NCBI RefSeq assembly: GCF_024139115.2
Contig: NC_085139.1
Span: 104,567,435-104,631,434 of the forward strand
Origin: Armigeres subalbatus
Taxonomy: Eukaryota; Arthropoda; Insecta; Diptera; Culicidae
Length of the DNA stretch: 64,000 nucleotides
Reading direction: 5' to 3'
Every line of letters begins with the position of its first letter. Within the stretch, counting starts at the first letter, position 1. The notes beneath the pieces were generated by a model. That model searched no databases. It was not told the DNA's origin and saw only the letters and a program-made list of their open reading frames with translations. Positions 54,346 to 64,000 of this stretch are shown here, in pieces. The translations under genes were made by a program, and so were the position numbers.

Positions 54346-56300
54346 TACATGTACTTCGTCTTCGACGTGTTGATGACTAGTTCGATCCGCTTGGCTTCCC
54401 TCTTCAGTCTGATGAAGGCTTCCTCCATCTTCTCAAAGTTACGTGCCATAATATCTATGTCGTCGGCGAAGCCAAATAGCTGGACGGACTTATTGAAAAT
54501 GGTACCACTCGTGTTAATCCCTGCTCTTCGTATTACCCCTTCCAAAGCGATGTTGAATAGCAGGCACGAAAGACCATCACCTTGCCGTAACCCTCTGCGG
54601 GTTTCGAAGGGACTCGAGAATGCCCCTGAGACTCGAACTACGCACATCACCCGATCCATCGTCGCTTTGATCAACCGTGTCAGTTTATCCGGAAATCCGT
54701 GTTCGTACATAGCTGGTCTTGATCGATTGTATCATATATGCGGCTTTGTAGTCGATGAATAGATGATGTGTGGGCACTAGGGCAGTTCACATTTCAAAAA
54801 TGTTCGAAAATTCCAACTCCCATATGTCTATTAACATCATTTTGACAATATAGGAGTTCTGGCAAAATTTCAGGCAATTCGGTGGCCATTTAGGGGTGGC
54901 GCGAAGTCAATTTATGTTTATATGGAAATTTGTATGGGAAAAACTTAAAATTTATTCAAATCCCCCTACAACTGTCAAATCGTGATGAATTCAAATAAAC
55001 ATCCCCAACCTCCATTTTTGGAATCTATTTGAGCTCAACCAGTGGGAAACTCATTAATTTTGATTTATATTTCCACTGCTACGTTGAGGTTAATTACACC
55101 ATTTTAGCCATTTATCTCATATTCACACTGTCAATAGAACCGTTCAATCCACTCATAACTAATGTGTTATCCGGAGGTCTCATTTATATAGATTCCAAAA
55201 AGGGAGGTTGGGGATGTTTATTTGAATTCATCACGATTTGACAGTTGTAGCGAGAATTGAATAAATTTTAAATTTTTCCCATACAAATTTCCATATAAAC
55301 ATAAATTGACTTCGCGCCACCCCTAAATGGCAACCGAATTGCCTGAAATTTTGCCAGTACTCCTATATTATCAAAATAATGCTAATAGACATATGGGAGT
55401 TAGAATTTTCGAACATTTTTGAAATTTGAACTGCCCTAGTGGGCACGTTGTATTCGCGGCATGTCTGCAGTACTTGGCGAATGGCAAACACATGGTCCGT
55501 GGTGGAGCGTTCGCCCATAAAACCCACATGTACTGGCCCACGAACTCCCTTGCAATTGGTGCTAGTCGACGGCATAAAATTTGGGAGAGTAACTTGTAGG
55601 CGGCGTTCAGCAATGTGATTGCGCGGTAGTTGCTACAATCCAGCTTATCGCCCTTTTTGTAGATGGGACACACGACACCTTCCATACACTCCTTCGGCAA
55701 AACTTCCTCCTCCCAAATCTTGGTAATGACCCAGTGCAGCGCTCTAGCCAGTGCCTCACCACCGTGTTTAAATAGCTCTCCTGGTAGTTGGTCAGCCCCA
55801 GGGGCTTTGTTGTTCTTCAGCCGGCCAATCTCCTCCTGGATTTCCTGGAGATCCGGAGCCGGTAAAATTATGTCCTGCGCGCGTTCTCCCCGGTCCATCA
55901 CCATACCACCATCTTCGTCTGCCACATCGCCATTCAGGTGCTCTTCGTAGTGCTGCCGCCACCTTTGGATCACCTCACGCTCGTTCGTAAGAAGGTTCCC
56001 GTTTATGTCCTTACACATATCAGGCTGTGGCACGTGGCCCTTACGTGAACGGTTCAACTTCTCATAGAACTTTCGTGTGTTATTAGCGCGGTACAGTTGC
56101 TCCGTCTCTTCACGGTTTCGATCTTCCTGCTGACGCTTTTTCCTCCGGAAAATCGAGTTTTGTCTGTTCCGCGCCTGTTTATATCGTGCCTCCTTCGCCC
56201 TCGTGCGATGTTGCAGCAATCTCGCCCATGCTGCATTTTTCTCTTCGACTAACTGCTCACATTCGCCGTCATACCAGTCGTTTCTCTGATCCGGGGGCAC
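54346..56300 (-). pseudogene. Family B reverse transcriptase, split by a MITE
   Basis: The upstream part (56,357-55,447) reads RNDWYDGECEQLVEEKN, RKFYEKLNRSRKGHVPQPDM, NNKAPGADQLPGELFKHGG, CSNYRAITLLNAAYKLLSQI and LAPIAREFVGQY. Then lost bases put the fingers region (GERSTTDHVFAIRQVLQ) in another frame. The MITE interrupts at 55,438-54,778. The downstream part (54,710-54,346) has LIKATMDRVMCVVRVSG, RRGLRQGDGLSCLLFNIALE and LFGFADDIDIM with an intact FADD, then INTSKTKYM before running into the satellite. The frame entering the MITE ends with a chimeric tail. Confidence 0.8.
54778..55438. mobile_element. 661 bp hAT-type foldback MITE
   Basis: Ends TAGGGCAGTTCA, with inverted arms of about 250 bases (54,778-55,027 and 55,187-55,438) at roughly 95% identity. 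It is flanked by a perfect 8 bp duplication GTGGGCAC (54,770-54,777 and 55,439-55,446). The empty site TGTGTGGGCACGTTG is preserved in the family B copy near 38,027-38,041. TAGGG-type ends plus an 8 bp TSD identify hAT mobilisation. It has no coding capacity. Confidence 0.95.
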
Positions 56301-57200
56301 CGTGCCTATAGTGCAGCGGTTGCGGTGCTTCCAATGGCGGATCGAATATCTCTCCAACCATCTTCAAGAGACGCTGCGCCTAGCTGCTCTTCCGTTGGGA
56401 GTGCCACTCCAGCTGCTGCGCGTATTCTTGGGCTAGTCTACCGTCTTGTAGCCGCCCAATGTTAAGCCGCGGCGTCCGACTTCGACGCGTGTTGTACACC
56501 GTCGAGAGTTTTGAGCGCAGGCATACTGCAACGAGGTAGTGGTCGGAATCAATATTCGCACTGCGGTAAGTGCGTGATGTCGGAGAAGAATTTACCGTCG
56601 ATTAGAACGAGGTCGATTTGGTTTTCCGTTTCTTGGTTTGGTGATCTCCATGTGGCCTTGTGGATATTTTTGCGGGGAAAGAAGGTGCTTCGGACTACCA
56701 TTCCGTGGGAGGCTGCAAAGTTTATGCATCGTTGGCCGTTGTCATTCGATACGGTGTGCAGACTATCCGGTCCGATGACCGGTCTATACATTTCCTCCCT
56801 TCCTACCTGTGCGTTCATGTCACCGATGACGATTTTGACGTCCCGCAGTGGGCATCCATCGTATGTCTGCTCCAGCTCGTCGTCGGGTCTCCCTTCGTGT
56901 GGGCAGTGCACGTTGATGATGCTATAGTTGAAGAAACGCCCTTTAATTCTCAGCTTGCACATCCTTGCGTTGATTGACTGCCACCCAATCACACGATGGC
57001 GCATCTTACCCAGCATTATGAAGCCAGTTCGTTGGTGTTGCCACAGCTTTGGTAACCACTCGATGTCCGCTTTTCCACACTTTATGTCTTGTCCAGAAAA
57101 TCTCCTGCAGCGCCACGACGTCGAAGATGCGGGATGTAATTCATCGTAGATCATTCTGTCGCAACCTGCGAAACCTTTCGACTTGCAGTTCCATGTCCCA
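56300..57200 (-). pseudogene. Family B endonuclease domain, multiply broken
   Basis: The frame 57,154-56,549 reads MIYDELHPASS, then a garbled catalytic-Glu region (the LQE block is out of frame), RTGFIMLGKMRHRVIGW, FNYSIINVHCPHEGRPDDE, DVKIVIGDMNAQVG, RSPNQETENQIDLVLIDGKF and a frame loss before SDHYLV. About 24 bases after GRPDDE are missing against the 39 kb copy. Upstream, KLGTWNCKS-type sequence survives near 57,170-57,215 in another frame. Confidence 0.75.
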
Positions 57201-57466
57201 GGCTTCCAATCGTGATACTTTATTCGTCACCTTGGTCTTTGCGGATTATATCGAGTCGCATTATCTCATATATTGTTCGTAATTATTGATTTTCCAGACG
57301 GCTTATTGGGCCTGCGCAAACCTCCTGTCTTGTCAGAGGGCCGTCGTGTCAAGGGTGTTTAGCGTCTCACCTAACACCAGGACTTGGGCTTACAAAGAAT
57401 GTAGAATAGATGCAATAAGTGTCTTATTGTGACATCAACGAAATAGAATTTTATTTATTTCATACT

Positions 57467-57829
57467 AGCTATCCCGACGAACTTCGTTTCGCCTAAAACT
57501 GATTTAATCTCTGATTAGTTCTCGAGTTATACAAAAAAATCTGGTACATTTGTATGGTAGCCCTCATTTCCAGAAGGGGAGAAACATTTCTTCCCTTCCA
57601 AAACTTCCACATGCCAGGTGTGGTTCCATTTGTTTGATTAATTCTCGAGTTATGATGAAACTGGTGATTCTTTTGTATGGGAACCCCCGCTTCCAAAGAG
57701 GGGAGGAGTCTCGAACCATCTTAAGAACCTTCCCCGGCCCCAAACACCTTTTCATACAAATTTTCTCGCTGATCAGTTCAGTAAATTCCGAGTCTTTAAA
57801 AGTCAGACAGAAATTCATTTTAATGTAGA
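57467..57829 (-). mobile_element. Short non-autonomous Helitron
   Basis: On the minus strand it begins TCTACATTAAAATGAATTTC and ends GGCGAAACGAAGTTCGTCGG, GATAG, then CTAG followed by T. The subterminal GAAGTTCGTC palindrome and CTAG-T end are Helitron features and this 3' terminus is a common insect type. No coding sequence is present. It is a different family from the 9-12.7 kb pair. Confidence 0.7.
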
Positions 57830-59945
57830 AGAAGAAGATATCCTTAAAATTTATTTTGTAATTATAAAAGTTATTGTGGCAAGAAATTTTTTTAAACTTT
57901 ATTATCGTTATTTTTTCTGGCCGGGAAGTTCGCCACTTGTGGCAAGAAGTTATTCAGCACACTAATCATCCAACACGTAATGTTTAAATATATAATTCGC
58001 TTCTATTATGAAGTAATGTCAAACTTGTAAAATTTGAACCCCTTCCCTTTTGGAAGTTTTGCTCACTCCTTTATATGGGGCTATCCTATTGTGTATTCAA
58101 CCAAACGGCATTCGACCAAATATAAATGTGATCCCTACCTTGAAACCCCCTAACTGGAAGGTCCCTTCAATTCGAGTAAAGAAGAGTTCAAACATATGGG
58201 TTTATCAAACCTATAACTGCTGATCAAGAATAAGATGGAATGTGGTCGTATTGTTGCAAGTGCAAAGCTGCTGATGGCTACGCTCGCATCCGTCCTACTT
58301 GGTATTGTTGCCGGGTGGAGAACTGCTGACGCTCGTAATTTGAGGACATGGGGTTGAACGAACTGCATCGATGTTGTTATGGGTGTGATCGACGATGATA
58401 TGCTGATAAAGCGATTGGTGATGAATACCTCTTTGGAGAGATGGAAGGAAGGTTCGTTCTTAATTTATATATGTAGCACATAACACCTTTTTACGATAAT
58501 CATATTTTGAACGGAAATTTTCCCTTTAAAATTATTGCACACGATGGATGACGAAGAAGACGGCTTCAATTGCTTTTTCCTTTTCAAATCAATATGATCA
58601 ATCATATGAACAATTACAATATTTTCTCGTTCTACAAATTCCGGATTTAAATTTATCAATTACGAAACACGATTACCCCCTCGGAAGGGTTGAATTCAAC
58701 TGAAAATCTCTGGCGAGCTAGTTTAGATATGATCAATCACTTGAAAAGAGTTGACACTATGGGATCAATTAGCAGCCAACCGGTCCAAACAAATCAATGA
58801 TGTAGTTTGATCTTTTAAAAACCCTCCGAATGAACCAGTTGTTTCCATTAACTACACACTTCCAATCCTAGAGGGAACGGTATGCTCTGGATGAACTGAA
58901 TCATACTCACAGTTAGTGGCCATCAGCACCACTATCAGGCTACAGCAAGGGCTACAGGGTGTAATGTGCTAGGAGAAAATGGTCTCAAAATAAAACGGTA
59001 AATCTTTCAGATTCTTTCAAGTTATATGCCTGGTCGAATGCAATGTTTCCCCTAAATTCGTGAAAATGATTCAATTTTATAAAAAGACATCATTTGACAT
59101 CATCAGGCTTGGAGAGCCTGTTTAAAATAATAGTTTTGATGTGACCAGCATGGCATGAAAGGCATCATTTTCATGGACTAATCAAAGTGACACGCTTTAG
59201 ACCATCGTTCCCAAATCATAATATGATGTAAGTTCCGATTGCGTTCCTTGGAAAGTAAGCTCCGTTCGCCAGGTCCGACCGAGCGACACGCAGGCACACA
59301 GGGACAAATTGTGGCACATCGCCCGCTGAGCTACAGGCGACATGTAATTTTTCTATCGCCACATGTGGTTCCATGACGGAGGCCACACTGAATAACGTGC
59401 CCCGCTAGTGTTGATGTGTCTCTTGGAGGTAGGTGTTACACACAACTGTGACACAAAAGTCAGCAACCCAGGAACCCAGGAAGGAAGCTAATTTGCAACC
59501 ATCAATCGACATTTGTTATGATTGGTTTTGCGGTGTCCGTTGGCGTTGTGTTCGTTTTTGTGTTGATTTATTGGCATGAGAAAATTGGATCAGTGATTTT
59601 CTCAAACTTTCCTTATTGTTATGGGTTAGATATTTATTATGTGGTACCGGTGATGTGTGTATTCCTGCATTCAAATAAATCCTTGCGTTGCATTATCATA
59701 CAGCATTACGATTACGGAACATTGCATTGATGCGATAGTAGTGACGTGATTGTTTACATTTGAACATCAGACTGCCTTGTGGTTTTGCATGCCGTGATTA
59801 AAGAGTAATTTCATAAGCAATCGTTTTACGTTACAATATGTATCACAATAATGAGTATAAAATAATAAAAATCGGTATAAAATGCGTCGGTTGGATAAAA
59901 CACACCAACACATTTTTTAGTTATTTATCCCAATTTTGTTGCGTA
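57830..59945. other. Unassigned sequence
   Basis: No gene or element recognised. 58,150-58,450 and 59,220-59,480 are complex and moderately GC-rich and may be unique host DNA. The frames 58,150-58,368 (minus), 59,518-59,730 and 59,838-60,101 lack domains. Confidence 0.4.
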
Positions 59946-59970
59946 GTCTATCTATCTATCTATCTATCCA
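59946..59970. repeat. (TCTA)n microsatellite at the 3' end of the R1-like element
   Basis: Five to six TCTA units ending TCCATC, directly followed by the T-run that is the minus-strand poly(A) of the retrotransposon. Confidence 0.8.
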
Positions 59971-60631
59971 TCTTTTTTTTTAAACAAGGGTTAAAGGCCA
60001 TCAAAAATCTGCGCGACAGACACCTCAAGCATCCACACTATGCTCGAAGGCGAACAGGGATGGGCTCCTCCCGACCTGCTAAAAATGTGCCTCCCGGATA
60101 AACCGGGTCCCTTATCCTCCTTGCCTCGATCCCCCCGGGACCACTGGATGCTGCGACTACTTCGGGGGGGGGCTGTGCTCATGCACTTCTTCTAAAATTC
60201 CGGCCCCTAGCTTAGGCTAGTTCGCCGACTGGCTTGCTGAGATCCACTGCTACATTGTCTCGATCCCTCGGCGGTCGTGCCGCAAACTTCCTCACTCGAA
60301 TCCTCCTGACTTCCCCGGCGTCGAGGGTGGTCCACCAGTTCCGGTGAAGGAAACTTCCGCACTGATGGTGCCCCGACTACCGGCGGCTATCGCAGGGGAC
60401 GCTTTCGCGCATTGCGCCGACTTCGTCTTCGGGTTGCAGAGGTGGTCCGACAGTTCCGGTGGTGGATAACGTCCGCACTTGCGGTGCCCTACATACCCGA
60501 AGCACTTCCTTCTTCTTTCTTCTTTCTTCAGCAGGTTGACTGATCGAGTGCCGAAGTCGGTCCGACGATTCCGGTTGGCAGAAAACTTCCGGTTCACCGG
60601 CGCCCCGACGACCCGAGGCCAACACTGCTCA

Positions 60632-62365
60632 CTATGCTGGATTTTCCTCCGAGCCGACGCTTGTTTGCTGGTCCCTTCTCCATCTACGCTGCAGCTCTGA
60701 CAATATTTGCCTCACGACTCTGCTTACCACATTCCACGTATCTTCATCGTGACACATTCGCTCTGCGATGTTGTCCACGCTTAGGGCAGGCATTCCTCTA
60801 CGTGCTTCCGCAAACCTCGGACAATCGAATAACACGTGCTCTGGAGTCTCCTCTACGTTGATACACGCCGGGCAGAATGGCGATGACGCATGGCCACATC
60901 GGTGCAGATATTGGCGGAAACAACCGTGTCCGGATAGGAACTGAGTGAGGTGAAAGTTCACCTCTCCATGCTCCCTGTTCACCCACGTCGACACATTGGG
61001 GATGAGCCGGTGGGTCCACCTTCCATTGTCTGCATTGTCCCACTCCTGCTGCCACTTCACCATTGAGTCCAGTCTCATCGTCTCCTCACATTTCTGGTAC
61101 CTCTCCGTTGGTAGCACTCGATATCCTCTGCTAAGGTTATGCAGATTGGAATCATCCCTGCGATAACGCAAACTGCCTCTGACGAAATTGTTCGGTACGC
61201 ACTCGCCACTCGAATGGCCATTAGACGAAACACGCTATTCAACTTCCTGCGATTACGTTTCGTCTTGAGCGCAGCTCCCCAGGCTGGAACGCCGTACCTA
61301 AGTATTGAGGATGATACGGTCGCCAGAAGACGCCTACAGCTGCCTCTCGGTCCGCCAACGTTCGGCATGATCCTAGCAAGCGCACTGACCATCTTTGCCG
61401 CCTTCTCGCAGGAATAGTCGACATGGGTGTTGAAATTCAAGCGGTCGTCGATCATCACTCCTAGATGTCTCAAAGCCCGCACGGACGGTATGTCGTGCTC
61501 TCCGACGATAATCTGCATTCGCTGTATGATTCGGCAGTTGCTGACCAGCATCACTTCCGTTTTGTGGTGAGCAAGCTGCAGCTTGACCCCATTCATCCAG
61601 TTTTCAACTGCGTCGGTCGTCTCCGCCACCAGCATATCTACCTCTTCCAGCGACTCTCCGGTTATCGTTAGAACGACATCATCCGCGAATCCAAAGATCT
61701 GCACGCCTTTGGGCAACTTCAGCTTTAGCACTCCGTTGTACATAACGTTCCACAGCATTGGGCCAAGTATGGAGCCTTGCGGAACACCCGCCGTAACCCT
61801 AATCGACTTCTGCCCCGAGTTCGTATCGTAGACCAGAATCCGGTTTTCGAAGTAGCTCTTAAGGATTCTACACAAATAGCCAGGAACCCGCATTACATGC
61901 AGCGCTACGGCGATGGCCTCCCAGCTGGCACTGTTGAACGCGTTTTTGACGTCAATTGTTACTACGGCGCAGAACCGATTGCCGCACCTCTTTTTCTTGG
62001 ATGCTTTCTCTGCAACTTCAACGACCGCCTTAATTGCATCCACCGTCGATCTGCCTTTTCGGAATCCAAACTGCTTCTCCGACAAGCCGATCTCACCCTC
62101 CGTGAACTGTGTCAGCCTGTTAAGGATAATCCTTTCCAGAAGCTTCCCCAGTGTATCCAGCAGGCATATGGGTCTATACGAAGCTGGACTCCCCAACGGT
62201 TTTCCTGGTTTCGGCAGTAACACCAGTTTCTGAATCTTCCACTTATTCGGAAAGTAACCATCTGCTAGGCATTTCTGCAGCACCATCCTGAACAAATCTG
62301 GAAACGCCAGTATCGCAGTTTTTAAAGCCACGTTTGGAATTCCATCCGGACCTGAGCTTTCTTCT
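60632..62365 (-). pseudogene. R1-type ORF2 reverse transcriptase and C-terminal zinc domain
   Basis: The frame continuing after the 62,362 lesion (first ATG 62,331; 418 codons to 61,075) has KLVLLPKPGKPLGSPASYRP, LLDTLGKLLERIILNRL, KQFGFRKGRSTVDAIKAVV, VVTIDVKNAFNSASW with the catalytic Asp, GVPQGSILGPMLWNVMYNGV and IFGFADDVVLTITG (FADD near residue 215). A second shift near 61,075-61,130 moves to 61,171-60,632, with HLTQFLSGHGCFRQYLHRC and CPACINVEETPEHVLFDC (C-x2-C-x8-H-x4-C). The stop lies at 60,632. No RNase H was seen between RT and zinc motif. Confidence 0.85.
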
Positions 62366-63605
62366 TCTTCAGACCTTTCGCCACTGATGACAGCTCGTCG
62401 TTGGAGACTTGCATACCTGCAATGGTGACACGGTCTTCATCTTCGTACGGTGCAGGCGGCCACATCGTAAAATCATGTTGCGGGAAAAGACCGTCCACGA
62501 TGATCTTCAGCTTGTCCGGACACATCTTCGCTGGCGTCGCTGGACCCTTGATTTTCGTTATTGCCACCCGATAAGCATTGCCCCAAGGATCAGCGTCAGC
62601 TTCTTGGCACAACTGCTTGAAGCAGTTGGACTTGCTGACTTTGATCTCCCGTTTGAAAGCCGCTCTAGCTTCCCGGAAAACTATCTTACGTTCTTCTCTT
62701 ACCGTTTCAGAGCTTGCCCTCTGAAAACGTCTCCTGGCCCTGAGACAGGCAGCGCGAAGATTGGCAAGAGATTCGTTCCACCAGTAATTTGGGCGTCGGC
62801 TGTCTAATGGCTCCAGTTTTCTTGGCATCAACGCATCGCAAGCCCTCGCTAACGTTTCCGTCAGTTCATCTGCTTCCAGATTTATTGCGCCGCTGTCAAC
62901 TCGAAGTGCTTCGATGAAAAGCTCCTTGTCAAAGTCCTTCGTTTTCCATCTTCGCCCGGTAGTCCTTATCCCTCTCCGCGTCGTCGGTAGCCGTGTTCCA
63001 ACACTATACCGGATAGCTTGGTGATCACTATGAGTGTAGTCCTCACAAACTCTCCAGTTCATGTTTCTCACCAGCGACGGGGTGCAAAACGTCACGTCAA
63101 TGATGGACTCCCTGCTGTCTCTGCGAAATGTACTAACGGTACCTTTGTTGCACAGTCTGACTTCCAGCTTTGCAAGCGCCTCCAGCAAACTGTAACCTCT
63201 GGCGTTGGTCAGCCTGCTCCCCCAATCCACTGCCCAAGCATTGAAGTCGCCTCCGATGATTGCGGGTTTAAGGCTGATCAGCTTCTCCGTGAGTGCATCC
63301 AGCATCCTGTTATACTGCTCTAAAGTCCACCGTGGGGGTGCGTAGCAGCTACACACGAAGATCCCGTTGATTTTGGAGATAACGAAACCTTCGCTTGAGC
63401 TGTCTACCACTTCTTGAATAGGAAATTTGCCCATCACTTGGATAGCCGCAATCCCCGATGAATCCGCCACCCAGTTGCCGTTGTCAGAAGGGATCCGATA
63501 CGCTTCAGCAATAATTGCCACGTCACACATTGCTTCTGTTGTCGACTGCCACAACAGTTGCTGTGCGGTGTCGCAATGATTGAGATTCAACTGGATGATC
63601 TCCAT
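62350..63605 (-). pseudogene. R1-type ORF2 endonuclease domain and linker
   Basis: Starts at the ATG overlapping the gag stop (MEIIQLNLNHCDTAQQLL). Endonuclease motifs: CDVAIIAEAYR with the catalytic Glu, VCSCYAPPRW, IIGGDFNAWAVDWGS, IIDVTFCTPSLV and HSDHQAIRYSVG. A long basic linker follows (RRPNYWWNESLANLRAACLR, ARAAFKREIKVSKSNCFKQL). The frame fails near 62,362 where AAAGCTCAGG has lost one C relative to the expected KAPGPDG block, giving a stop at 62,322. Catalytic residues look intact. Confidence 0.85.
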
Positions 63606-64000
63606 TAATCTCGGCCCGCCATCGCCTTCTTGTATGCAGGGCATTGGAAGCCACCCGTCGTATGGTCGTTTCCGTCCTCCGGTTTGCAGAGCAGGCATCT
63701 TGGTTGCTTCGTGCAGTCCCTAGCAACGTGTCCTTCTTCGCCACATTTTCTACATAGACCGGATCTATCCGGACCTTTGTAGTTTTGCGCCTGGTGTCCA
63801 AACCCCATGCATTTGAAGCATCTCTCCATCTCTTTGGTGACCCGCGGAGTGAGTCTCAACGGGCACACCGACCATCCGACTTTCACCTTGCCCACCTCCA
63901 CCATTTTGTTGGCAGCAACTGCTGGTAATCGTATCGCTGCTACTTGTGCACCACCGTACGCTTTCCTCAGCCGGATCGTCATCTGCACCTCACTCAGCAT
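63605..64000 (-). CDS. R1-type ORF1 gag, C-terminal part
   Basis: 131 codons from the window edge to a TAA at 63,607-63,605. It shows three zinc-knuckle blocks. Knuckle one is CFKCMGFGHQAQNY, where the last Cys of C-x2-C-x4-H-x4-C is Tyr. CRKCGEEGHVARDC is an intact CCHC. CLLCKPEDGNDHTTGGFQC is the longer third motif found in R1-type gags. The protein would coat element RNA. The stop codon overlaps the ORF2 start (TAATG), implying coupled termination and reinitiation. The N-terminal half is outside the window. Confidence 0.85.
   Translation of the reverse strand: MLSEVQMTIRLRKAYGGAQVAAIRLPAVAANKMVEVGKVKVGWSVCPLRLTPRVTKEMERCFKCMGFGHQAQNYKGPDRSGLCRKCGEEGHVARDCTKQPRCLLCKPEDGNDHTTGGFQCPAYKKAMAGRD

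Larger units (their letters stand above)
54346..57395 (-). mobile_element. RTE-like retrotransposon (family B), 3'-truncated, with hAT MITE inserted
   Basis: Co-linear with 37,685-39,998 but its 3' third (~700 bases after the KTKYM motif) is missing, the break lying against the GGAATAA array. It retains the RT FADD box that the other copy lost. The leader ends in ACCAGGACTTGGGCTT near 57,390, as in the other copy, which locates the family 5' end. Missing 3' sequence in a non-LTR element is unusual, since truncation normally affects the 5' side. Confidence 0.85.
59971..64000 (-). mobile_element. R1-clade non-LTR retrotransposon, 5' end beyond window
   Basis: Minus strand: ORF1 gag with CCHC knuckles (63,605 on, off the right edge), ORF2 endonuclease plus RT (about 63,605-60,632), then a ~660-base GC-rich 3' UTR and a short poly(A) next to (GATA)n. 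A gag with three zinc knuckles, no RNase H and a C-terminal C-C-H-C motif fit the R1 clade (R1, RT1, Waldo group). Two single-base lesions break ORF2. The 3' UTR holds imperfect repeats (AAGTGCGGACG / AGTGCGGAAG, CCGGAACTGTCGGACCACC / CCGGAACTGGTGGACCACC). Confidence 0.85.

Noticed and set aside
1..64000. CRISPR array, phage or bacterial operon
   Set aside because: No regularly spaced identical repeats with unique spacers, no ribosome-binding-site-led gene clusters, and all recognised proteins are of eukaryotic mobile-element type.

Overview
The window reads as nuclear DNA of a mosquito, most likely Aedes (Culicinae). This is inferred from its content: AT-rich sequence packed with nested, mutually interrupted mobile elements of insect type (LOA, RTE-like and R1-like non-LTR retrotransposons, a gypsy-type solo LTR, tandem non-autonomous Helitrons, hAT and TA-type MITEs, tRNA-derived SINEs). 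I find no bacterial features, no CRISPR array, no confident host gene exon, no rRNA and no functional tRNA gene. Every long protein signal I recognise belongs to a transposable element, and nearly all are broken by frameshifts, stops or deletions.

Layout. 1-1.25 kb: 5' part of an RTE-like element (family A), minus strand, running off the left edge. 1.25-7 kb: AT-rich non-coding DNA with a ~145 bp satellite-like repeat, purine-rich tracts, a foldback MITE and a degenerate GGAATTCC-type repeat. 7-9 kb: 3' remnant of a CR1-like retrotransposon, a 100 bp nested palindrome and a retroposon with a perfect 21 bp target-site duplication. 9.0-12.7 kb: two non-autonomous Helitrons head to tail, filled with ~150 bp tandem units. 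13.0-19.7 kb: a decayed hAT transposon (transposase remnant, minus strand) apparently split by a LOA-clade (Lian-like) retrotransposon with DUF4780-like ORF1, endonuclease, reverse transcriptase and RNase H. 19.75-25 kb: mostly unassigned sequence with two small elements and a degenerate repeat. 25.0-27.3 kb: an unidentified element with long inverted repeats. 28.1-31.3 kb: family A copy, plus strand. 31.3-34.9 kb: inverted minisatellite arrays around a 750 bp polypyrimidine tract, then more GGAATTCC repeat. 37-40 kb and 54.3-57.4 kb: two family B RTE-like copies, minus strand; the second contains a textbook 661 bp hAT MITE.

42.8-51.9 kb is the most layered block. It holds a family A fragment with a gypsy-type solo LTR, another pair of inverted minisatellite arrays, and inverted TA-type termini enclosing a dispersed GTCCGG/TTCGAAGC motif. 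Inside lies a nearly full-length RTE element (TSD TAAGTACCCA) inserted into the terminal repeat of a pre-existing MITE, next to a 456 bp inverted-repeat retroposon (13 bp TSD) carrying a hammerhead-like core. 52.3-52.9 kb is a tRNA-derived SINE with an 18 bp TSD. 57.5 kb is a short Helitron. 60-64 kb is an R1-clade element, minus strand, with a gag that runs off the right edge.

The genes form no host pathway; each element encodes, or once encoded, its own mobility proteins. The value of the window lies in insertion order, in empty sites visible by comparing sister copies, and in a few unexplained structures: the inverted-repeat element at 25-27 kb, the motif-studded element at 45.6-51.6 kb, and ribozyme-like folds at retroelement ends.
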